DNA of 64,000 nt from Trichosphaerium sp. ATCC 40318 (Eukaryota; Discosea; Flabellinia; Trichosidae), in assembly GCA_038496445.1 (NCBI GenBank), contig JALMLS010000005.1, forward strand, positions 174,417 through 238,416, given 5' to 3'. A program made the translations under genes and the position numbers. The notes beneath the pieces are model-generated. The model was given only the letters and a program-made list of their open reading frames with translations, made no database searches and was not told where the DNA came from. Below are positions 56,350 to 64,000 of this stretch, one piece after another (the first letter of the stretch is position 1; every line of letters starts with the position of its first letter).

Positions 56350-58363
56350 TTAGACGGTGGCGCATTGTATAATTTCGCCGCCATTGTAAGTAAACAAGCA
56401 ACTGAAATCAACGGTTTTTGATGTTCCTTTATCGAAATCTGAAACTTTCCATTTTTCTCCAAATATAACAGCTTGTACTGGTCTTGTAAATCCAATAATA
56501 TTGTTCAACACAACACCATTCTTGATGTCAACAACAAAAATAGAATTATTCTCTCCCCCTTACAAACAACATTAGTTGCAACTTTTATGGAATGTGTTGT
56601 AAGTGAATTGTGGACTATCTAGTCGAAAAAGGAGATAATTCTAGTAGTAAATGATATAAGTACCTATGAAAACGGTCTCCTGTCGTGGTCCAAAAGACCA
56701 ACGACTTAGCGAGTTGCTTCCTGGATATGAAATTGACCACACTTGTTTTGTATTTTTTCTTCTATCCCATAAATTTATATAACCATTTGTTGTGTTTGTT
56801 ATCAAATAATTCTCATTGTACATTAACTTTAAATTAGATACTGATGATTCATGTCGTAGTAGTTTCTCATGGCTACCACGTTTCATTGATTTGCGTCTAC
56901 CACGTAAATCTATAATATGGTTAATTAAGGCATATGTTGAGAGTGACACATTACCAACTGTTCGTATTAGACCATCACGAGAACCATTAAATAGTAAACT
57001 CCCATTTTCATTGAATTGTTGACAAAATACGTCGGTTTCACGTGAGAAGCAACGTGTAACATGATTTGTTTCTATGTTAACTAGTATCGCCGATTTTGTT
57101 AATCCTATTAAACTGTTGTAAGTTTCAGATACAGAGCAAGAACTATCAAAAAAATAACTGCACCTATGCTGATTTGTGATGTATTGGGCCGCCATCTATG
57201 GCACCACATGGAGGCACGCTTTATAGATTTACTATATATTTCTCGCATAAGATAATCACGTATTTTTAAAACTCCAGGTTGCTCACCACCAAGAATTGTA
57301 GTGCTATGTTTGTTAGCCAACTTAGTAGATTTTAAGTCGACAAGAACGAACAGAAAATCACTGCGTGTGCCATGGATAGTTACACCTTATAAACTTGGTA
57401 AAACAGCGTACGATTTTATGTTCAACTTTTTATCATGAATCCAACTCACTGATGTGACCTACAAACAATATTAGACAGAAAAAAAAAGTCATATATCCGC
57501 GAAATTGCAATTCAAAAATACCATGCTGGACTCCATACAGGTGTGTGCGCTCTGAAAATAAAATGGGGAATACAGTCCTTCACTGTTTGGTATTGTATCC
57601 AATAAACTTGGATACATTGTAAGTAAATGGGTTGAGAAACACTGTATTGAATACGATACCTGAAATGTCCATGTGTTGTTCCCATTAGTATAGTTTCCCT
57701 GCTGCAATCAATATCACATGCACTAGCTGCAGACCCAAATAACTTTGCACGTGATAGTATCTTCATTCTACTGAAAGAAAAATGTTCGAGTAACCTTGCT
57801 GATGAGTGAACACGTACTACAGCAACCAAATAAAAAATGTCAAAAAAAAGTCAGGTAACCTTGCCTTCGTTATAAACTGACATAATAAATTCTCCAGTTT
57901 GTACCTTAAGTTGCCCATAGCATCAGCTGTAAATCGTTCACGGTACATTACACGTGCGTACAATTTTTTCTTTGTTTGAATCAATGCATTGCTCTCTTTT
58001 AGCATCTTAGCTTGCTCTTGCTGCGCTGCAATCTTTGACTGGTATCGTTGATACGCTACAGTGCCTTTCCGTGGTATTTTAAAGTACTTTTCTAATTTGT
58101 AATCATAGTAAAATCCAGGCTCTGGTTTGATGTCTCCAGCACTATTTAAACGTAAAGAAGACGTAATAATGAAGTTGTAGAGTAATCTACCTTTTTTTCC
58201 GTTTAGGAGAGAATAAAGCCGGTGGTGGCGTGTTAGTTTTGATATTGTTCGCGTTACGCTTTGGTATTGGCGAATTACTCAGTTTGAACCTCATTTGCTT
58301 CCTTGTTTGTTTCATGCGTTTATTTGGGCGGTTTGGCTGTTTAACGGCTCTTCGCTTACTCAT
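56350..58363 (-). CDS. WD-repeat protein of the DCAF4/WDR21 type
   Basis: Starts MSKRRAVKQPNRPNKRMKQT at 58363, a basic disordered N-terminus. The next exon reads PEPGFYYDYKLEKYFKIP, the DCAF4-type motif (G(F/Y)YYD....(R/K)YFK(I/L)). A coiled segment follows (YQRYQSKIAAQQEQAKMLKE). The beta-propeller occupies the remainder: CFSRETDVFCQQFNENGSLL then FNGSRDGLIRTV, LMYNENYLITNTTNGYINLW and DRRKNTKQVW, GSNSLSRWSFGPRQETVFIG, and a last blade NNSIFVVDIKNGVVLNNII. It ends GGEIIQCATV. DCAF proteins are substrate receptors for CUL4-DDB1 ubiquitin ligases. A DRR motif that would be the DDB1-binding WDXR box appears as WDRR (LWDRRKN), supporting that role. About eight exons. Confidence 0.75.
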
Positions 58364-58639
58364 GCGATCTTGTTTAGAGCGCCACGCTGGTTTAAAAAAC
58401 TGAATTGATCAAAAAAAGTCCTAGATCGTCCAACATAGCCAACGCAACTTTTATTATTGCGTCATATCGTGTACCACACAACAGGTCGGATATTGGTTGC
58501 CAGTACTATTAACACGTGACAGATGAGGGCGTAAAAGCATTAGCTGTTCACACCATCGAACCTTCAAACTACTACATTGCACTCGAATACTTACAAAATA
58601 TCACGTGCTGTAACAGTACACCGGTGTTATCTGATATTT
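58364..58639. other. Spacer with LRR remnant
   Basis: Contains the upstream region of the WD gene and a short relic of the F-box/LRR family (listed separately). Confidence 0.35.
58511..58565 (+). pseudogene. Single-repeat remnant of the F-box/LRR family
   Basis: The DNA encodes HVTDEGVKALAVHTIE, which matches the repeat VTDEGIKALAGVHTI of the gene at 16.4 kb, minus one Gly. No other repeat or open frame surrounds it, so it is a relic of a deleted or decayed copy, or a small transposed fragment. Confidence 0.7.
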
Positions 58640-59145
58640 TATTCAGATAGTCTACGATTACAACGTTCTCTTCCATTTATATATACAAGTGCTAGCGTTG
58701 GTGGTGGGATAAAACCAGGGTAAAAAGCCACTTCGCTGTTGCCAATTTATCAATAATTGTTGCGCTTGCATCTATAGCACCTGGAATAAAGTTGGTAAAC
58801 TGATTATTAAACCTGTATCAGCATAAAAAAGGGCTCCACGCTGAGAAGTTACAATTGGAGCTCCATCAGCGACTAACATGTAAAAAGCGTCACGCAACAC
58901 CTGACTTCCCCATATCACTAGTGAACGTGCAACTTGACCCTGCCAATGCGCTTTTTACAGCCAGTTAAGTATCGTCAGATGCCTATCTCATTTTTTTCTT
59001 GGTCTCCAACAACTCCAATAGTATTAATGAACGTGAAGATAGAAGGCGCACAAGAAACTGTTTTATAGGCTTGGTCAGAAGCTATGGTTCGCTTCACAAG
59101 AAAAAACGTGATTATTTAGGCGCACTTTTGGACTTTTTTTATTTG
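58640..59145 (-). CDS. Possible small gene, unknown
   Basis: Minus-strand segments look coding: IASDQAYKTVSCAPSIFTFI, NTIGVVGDQEKNEIG, then WQGQVARSLVIWGSQVLRDA, GAPIVTSQRGALFYADT, and a possible end YPGFIPPPTLALVYINGRER. The exon joins do not close cleanly: a stop blocks the most obvious join near 58750. It may be a gene with unusual introns or a recent pseudogene. No family is recognised. Confidence 0.35.
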
Positions 59146-59186
59146 TCGATTATTTTACCACGGAGGGTGTTTATTTTGATATTATG

Positions 59187-60113
59187 TTAAAATAATGTCT
59201 TGTCTTGCACTAGTTCTTCAAAGTTAAAGCCAGCAATCTTTGTTGCTTCCTTAAGCATCGAACGATCAACAATATCCTTAGCAGCCAAGAAATGTAAGAA
59301 CTGACTTCTTGCAGCGCCTGCAAAATTGTTTTTAAGAAAGCAAGGTAACCCACGTTTCTTCTTGTTTATGTACAAAGGTATACGCATTATACCAAATACT
59401 TCAGTCCTAGAAGATTGACGAATGAGAACCAACCCTAAACGAGCAAACTACAAATAACAAAAAAGAAACCTTGACAGGTCACAGTGAAAAAGAAATGGAG
59501 ATTACCTACCCCCACTCTTTGCCTGCCACTGTTCTATGTTCAACAAGTTGAATTTCAGCACGTGTGAGTCGTAAAGCGAAGAAATACATTCTAACATCAG
59601 CTACTGGATCGTAAAACTGAGATATTGTTTCAAGTTTATCCTTATTCCATTTTATGACATCTTTGCAATCACATTCTTCTACTATTTCTCGAAGAGCTAA
59701 CAAGTTGTTGTAAGTAAATCGTATAAACTACATTCATGCGTTTTGTAGCAACTGTGTCACAGAGTGTTACAATTCAATGAATTGCTACACAAATTGTGAT
59801 GCTCGTTGGCCTTATTCTCTGGTTAATTAGCGTACCAGCTTCAGCAGGATCTTCCCCTGGGTCAACAAGTCCTCCAGCAAACCCAATTTTACCATCAAAG
59901 CGTAATTGCGCCTAAACAAGATTATTAGACTTACCCTACGCTCATATATCGTACCAGTATTAACGGAATGTTATCTATTGTCAATGGGACTGAAACGTCA
60001 ATGCTATTCGCAGCAATAGTGTCTCCACGAACAGGAGCGTATAGTGCGACGTGTGAGGCGGTAAGTCTCGCTTTCCCACACAATTTAAAGTCAACAGGCT
60101 CAAGCTTTGCCAT
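59187..60113 (-). CDS. NUDT16: NUDT16-like Nudix hydrolase (U8 snoRNA-decapping type)
   Basis: Starts MAKLEPVDFKLCGKARLTAS at 60113. The core is ASHVALYAPVRGDTI, then AQLRFDGKIGFAGGLVDPGE, in which RFDG and GF.GG.VD are typical of NUDT16. The Nudix helix is completed by ALREIVEECD in the next exon. The C-terminal half reads VRMYFFALRLTRAEIQLVE and EVFGIMRIPLYINKKKRG joined to LPCFLKNNFAGAARSQFL, the NUDT16 signature (R(V/I)PLY....GLP.FL...F...AR.Q). Human NUDT16 removes caps from U8 snoRNA and mRNA, and hydrolyses IDP-type nucleotides and ADP-ribose on proteins. The Nudix Glu residues are present, so it should be active. About four introns. Note the PARP gene at 11 kb: NUDT16 enzymes can strip ADP-ribose modifications, though a link is only inference. 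Confidence 0.85.
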
Positions 60114-60541
60114 TAGTAAGTAGTGTTGTTCCCTTCGATAGTGGAAACGTTTTATGAACTACAGTGCGCTATTTTTAAGTACTGGCTTAAAGTTGTAGTC
60201 TTTTTTTCACTAAACGCTATCGTAACCCCAGATTTCAGAGGTTCTTTTTTTGGGGTTTCTGCGATGTGCCACGTATGTATCAGGTGCGTAGATCTGTGAC
60301 AACATTTTGAAGAAGGCGTTGGACAATGATAAGCTGCTATTCAATTCACGTGTTACTTTGAGAGGTTTATTTAAGTGAACATCCGCTCAACGAAGTCGCC
60401 TTACAAGCGCCTTTACTAGTCGTCAATGTGATGCCTTTGTAAGTAGCCTCACAGCTATCATTTGTGCGTAGATCCTACAGTAATTAGAGATCAATATTAA
60501 CTTGTTGTCCTTATTTTGCAAACAATGATGATAAGATGTTA
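60114..60541. other. Spacer, no gene seen
   Basis: A 430-bp region with the NUDT16 promoter at its left edge and the YbaK-EMAPII 3' flank at its right. No gene-like frame. Confidence 0.4.
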
Positions 60542-62308
60542 TTAATTTCGTACGACTTTGACTTTATCCCACACTTTTTTCTTGGGGTTGAGGGCTGCAT
60601 CAGGTTCTCCATCATAACCTTCACAAGTAATTTTTTCTCCTAACGGACAGTCGGTAGGTGGTTTTAATAGCTCTTTCTTTGATCCATCTTCGCTACAAGC
60701 TTGAAACAAAACAATCAGCAAAACCCCAAAAAGAAAGAAAAACTTGTAGTCCATCATTTTTGTTTATAAAATTCTTACCGCAAACTATCATAGCTTCAGA
60801 TGCTACTCCTCTAAGCTTAGATCGCTTAGTATTAGCTAGAACAACGATCATACTACCAATCATTTTATCAATAGGAATGTGCTTAGCTACACCACTAACT
60901 ACGTTAAGTGGTGTTTCGCCACCCTTAATAAAACTTTTAGCTGGTGAAAAGACGTGATAATTCATCGTCTACGTACAATGTCAATTTTCTCAATGTATAA
61001 TGAATCTGCATCTGGGTGTTTTTTACAATCGATAATTTTACCAACACGAAGATTAAGACGTGAAATGTCAACTGGTTTCGCTAAAAATAGTATTTTAAAA
61101 AAACATGAGTTCGACCTTCACGAAAAAAAAGTACTCACGGCCTTTCTGTGTATTTTTTTTCTTTGGTTTCTTTGCCTTTTTAGCACCAGACTTTTTACCA
61201 TTGCCTCCCTTCTTAGGATTAGTATTCGAAGTTTTAGCGTCCTGGATTAATGTCAAAAAAAACCCCTGTAGAAATAATAAAAAACTAACCTGTGCCTTTT
61301 CTACAGCAACATCAAAATATCCTTCTTTTGTAACATTCGCTACCAAAGGTTTGCAAATAGATACCAACTCTTCGACGTCAACACGAAGCTTTAGGTGCTT
61401 TTCACCACCTCCCAGCCAGAAGTATGATGGATTCAGTTTAGTAATCCTATCCGATACCAAAAGAGGCATATCAGTCTTCATACCAAATGGACAAACACCG
61501 TTTTTTTCAAATCCAGTAACGCCCATACAATCCTATAAAAATACCTTAGCAGCTGATTACACCACGTATTAAAGAATGAACCACATGGTTGATCCTCTAT
61601 GCAGCCAAAGAAAGAAAGTACAATTTTCAATATTAATACCAAAAAATGTGAAAGTTGTCTTCCTCACGTACCACACGTGCGTTAAAGCGGAAGTTTTTCT
61701 TTGGGATGTCTGGATTGAGGGAACTGATGTAATTTACAATCTTGATGCTATCCATTCTAACATAGGGTTAATTACTACTCGTTGGACAACTAGCATGGCG
61801 TGTTCTCGAACCGAAAAGTTTTTGGTTGGTACCTTGCTGTGTAAGGGATAAGCAAGCAGTAGTATTTGCTGTTTTTAGGGTCAGTGCAGTCAGTCTGAGT
61901 ACAAGCGGTGTTTTCGAGGATGACACTTTTACACAAATGGTGTTTAGAGTGAGAACGAAGAATCTCCCTTATTTAATTGTTAGATGGTTTCTTGGTAGCT
62001 GTAAACGTACGTGCGTTCCTCGATGGTGCGTTGGTAGTAGTCTGTAGGTGAATGACGTAGTTTAAATCTAAATCGCGTTAAATGAGCGCTGAGTGTAATA
62101 TTGTGTTAATTGATTGAGGAGAGGCGTACTTTTGAAATCCTAAAAGCGCACAAGTCGCCTCTGTTTTCTTTTCAATCTCTGATTGCTTAGGAAGCCTCTT
62201 TGCTATTTTAGCTTTCAAATCAGCAATACGTTTCGCAAGTTGGGCTTGATTGTTTGTAATGGCGTCCAAACGCTCTGATACAGAAGAAGACTCAATGGTA
62301 TGCAACAT
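60542..62308 (-). CDS. YbaK-type aminoacyl-tRNA deacylase fused to EMAPII tRNA-binding domain
   Basis: Starts [20 protein letters not shown] at 62308 with a coiled coil. The YbaK/ProX-like domain follows over several exons: [101 protein letters not shown] lysine-rich linker ([16 protein letters not shown]) leads to the EMAPII/Trbp111 domain: [79 protein letters not shown] and stop. YbaK domains clear mischarged tRNAs, and EMAPII domains bind tRNA non-specifically. The fusion should deliver misacylated tRNA to the editing site and may sit in a multi-synthetase complex. Exon 1 to exon 2 phase was not resolved. Confidence 0.85.
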
Positions 62309-62438
62309 GGTGGTACGTAATCTTTAAATCAAAACCAAAAAAGCGAGTTTTCGCTCGCTTAACATTGTAAAGTGACACATGCCAAATAAAAGGAATAGAA
62401 ATGACACTTGCATTAAAGAGTTGGTTTTTGTTTAGTAT
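62309..62438. promoter_or_regulatory. Short gap upstream of the YbaK-EMAPII gene
   Basis: A 130-bp gap that must contain the promoter of the leftward YbaK-EMAPII gene and the 3' end of its neighbour. No motif recognised. Confidence 0.3.
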
Positions 62439-63536
62439 TTACAAAGTAGTGTTTTTAATTACATTACAACGCATCCTTTTGATGAATCTAGAGGCTCTAT
62501 TAGTAAGAGTGGTTTGTTAAAACACCTTGTGGTACCATTACCTTCACTACCATAAATCTCAAGTAGTGAGCTGACGTGTTCTTTAGTCAATTTTGACCCT
62601 GCAATATCACAATATGTTGAGAGTAGCCATTTATACAAATCAATACGTCCTGGTTCATTACCACGCGTAGAAATATATGTAGCAATAGTGCCATGTGCTT
62701 TAGCTAATTTGCAAGCCTAGAAAAATCATGATTAGCGCCAAAAATCAAAATAGTTTCAGTACTTGGTGCATGGATGGATTTTCTTTACTACTAGTAGCAT
62801 GATTTAGCACAATAACTTGGTACTCTTACTAGTCAACGTACCTGACATTATTGCTTTTTGGTTTTTCAGTGTACGCAACCAAACATCCAGAACCTAGTAT
62901 CGCTATTTCTGGCGTCTTTGAAAGCGTGTCAGTGTATTGTAAATTACATGAAGTGTACCCAAATTTGAGGGGCAAATCCTGGTGATGGTAGTGGTGTTCC
63001 ACCAGGCAGTGGTACTTCAAATGTCTTTTGTGTATTAGGGTTTCCTTTAACAATGAATCTGACATTAACTGTTAGGCACGCGTTTTTTTGTTTGGCGTAC
63101 TGTTTTAGTAGTTTCTGTGCGTTTGCGAGACTTTGGTTGCTACCATGTGTATACGTAATAATTGCGATTCTGTACGCTGAAGTTACCGCATTGATGAGGA
63201 AACTTTGTAATATAATCAGTTAATGCCTAAAGTAATAGTTTACGTACGGGTCGCATAAAAACTGCTCCAACGAAGAAAGATTTAAAGACACCCACAACGA
63301 ATCCGTGCAAAATACTTGAGTACGCCTTTTAACGCCCAAGGTTGCTATACCAGGCCTACAAATGTCAATGTTCTTTACATTGTTCAAAAGTAGCTTACGT
63401 ATTAGTTAGAGCAGCTGCTACATTGTCAGCTTCGTCTCCGAGTACTAGCACTTCTATCTGTTTGGTTGTTAGAATAATTACAAAATCATCAATTACTAAC
63501 ATCCTCATGGACTACGCTGTCATCAATGTCGCTCAT
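62439..63536 (-). CDS. Unknown multi-exon protein, possible Rossmann-like fold
   Basis: Starts MSDIDDSVVHEDV at 63536. Further exons read IEVLVLGDEADNVAAALTNT, ALTDYITKFPHQCG or an overlapping frame INAVTSAYRIAIITYTHGSN, LANAQKLLKQYAKQKNACLT, VRFIVKGNPNTQKTFEVPLP, TPEIAILGSGCLVAYTEKP, ACKLAKAHGTIATYISTRGN, EPGRIDLYKWLLSTYC, SKLTKEHVSSLLEIYGSEGN and a hydrophilic end at 62439. Alternating hydrophobic strands and helices (IEVLVLGDEAD, AYRIAIITYTHG) suggest a Rossmann- or VWA-like fold. I recognise no family. About five short introns; the reading frame of the exon at 63220-63080 is uncertain. Confidence 0.5.
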
Positions 63537-63781
63537 GAAGCGCGCATATCACATTGATTTTAGTTCCCACAGCCTTAACACCTTAATAAGTTCGGGTACT
63601 TGCAAACAAGGCAATTTACTTCAACTTTAAATGTTCATCACGTGCAATTAAAAAGATAACAACAGCGCCTCGGCGATTGCTTTATTTAGACAGAAAGGGC
63701 GTATTTAGTTTACAATTTGTATTAACAGGTCGCATGGAGTTACATAGAATCGAAATGAAGAGGGATTGTTATTTTATCTCA
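63537..63781. promoter_or_regulatory. Upstream region of unknown gene
   Basis: A 245-bp gap between two leftward genes with no recognised motif. Confidence 0.3.
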
Positions 63782-64000
63782 TCAGTTGTTTAAGGCTTTA
63801 TGTTGAATAACTTTTACGCCAACAAATATCACTAGTGTCACGAGACCGAAAAAAATGAAACCGGCTTTGGCAACACCTGCTGACTTGTCTTGAGCAAGCA
63901 TTTGAAAGTCTAGTGCGCGTTCTTCCTCAGGATGATCGCTCAGTAGCTTGGCAATGAGACGACGAGATTCTCGCACATAACCGAGACTAATAAACGTAAA
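63782..64000 (-). CDS. Tail-anchored protein, 3' end only
   Basis: The visible C-terminal part reads RESRRLIAKLLSDHPEEERA, LDFQMLAQDKSAGVAKAG, and a membrane segment FIFFGLVTLVIFVGVKVI followed by QHKALNN and stop. It is cut by the window edge; an acceptor-like TTATTAG at about 63985 may mark the start of this exon. A single C-terminal helix suggests a tail-anchored or small mitochondrial membrane protein. Family not recognised. Confidence 0.5.
   Translation of the reverse strand, partial: FTFISLGYVRESRRLIAKLLSDHPEEERALDFQMLAQDKSAGVAKAGFIFFGLVTLVIFVGVKVIQHKALNN

Noticed and set aside
1-64000. An integrated giant-virus segment
   Set aside because: The virus-like repeat genes are isolated among intron-rich cellular genes; no capsid, DNA polymerase or packaging ATPase is seen.
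1-64000. tRNA genes, rRNA, CRISPR arrays, intact transposons
   Set aside because: No cloverleaf, rRNA-like conserved run, regular spaced direct repeats, transposase or reverse transcriptase was recognised.

Overview
The window is AT-rich nuclear DNA from a free-living unicellular eukaryote. Genes are compact, lie on both strands and are split by many short introns, mostly about 35-60 nt. Introns typically start GTACG or GTAAG and end TAG, CAG or occasionally AAG. The proteins are those of a phagotrophic or amoeboid protist: a RhoGEF, a Ste20-like kinase fold, an ERAD E3 ligase, a Rab6 GEF subunit, mucin-like surface proteins and F-box proteins with LRR or MORN-type repeats. I cannot name the species; an amoebozoan is a reasonable guess, not a demonstrated one. 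All exon joins were done by eye, so some first exons and phases are uncertain.

Layout. 0.4-3.5 kb (-): a DH-PH-pseudokinase fusion. 3.8-4.7 kb (-): a broken F-box/MORN-type gene. 5-11.2 kb (-): an RraA-like enzyme, an HRD1/gp78-type ubiquitin ligase with a CUE domain, and RGP1. 11.3-14.4 kb (+): a PARP with ubiquitin-binding modules. 14.6-16.2 kb (+): a nucleotidyltransferase-like protein. 16.4-19.1 kb: an F-box/LRR gene facing an intact F-box/MORN-type gene. 19.4-23.2 kb (-): an alpha/beta hydrolase and unknowns. 23.4-26.6 kb (+): a Ste20-like pseudokinase. 27.5-41.7 kb, mostly (+): a mucin-like protein, a tandem-AAA CbbX-type ATPase, a BRCT-HMG-WGR protein, a large cysteine-rich surface protein, thymidine kinase and two small divergent secreted proteins. 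42-44 kb and 54-56 kb (+): two paralogues combining four HA-like repeats with a PD-(D/E)XK-like nuclease domain. Between and after them: Mpv17/PMP22, a rolling-stone-like membrane protein, a tail-anchored Nudix hydrolase, an ER FKBP, a DCAF4-like WD protein, NUDT16, a YbaK-EMAPII fusion and an unknown. A partial tail-anchored protein runs off the right end.

Themes. Ubiquitin biology recurs (HRD1-CUE, PARP with CUE and UIM-like motifs, two F-box families, DCAF4-like protein). PARP-type modules occur twice, once with and once without a catalytic domain. Both kinase-fold proteins have lost catalytic residues. Repeat-protein families are actively duplicating and decaying here. The most novel-looking system is the pair of HA-repeat/nuclease genes with matching intron placement.
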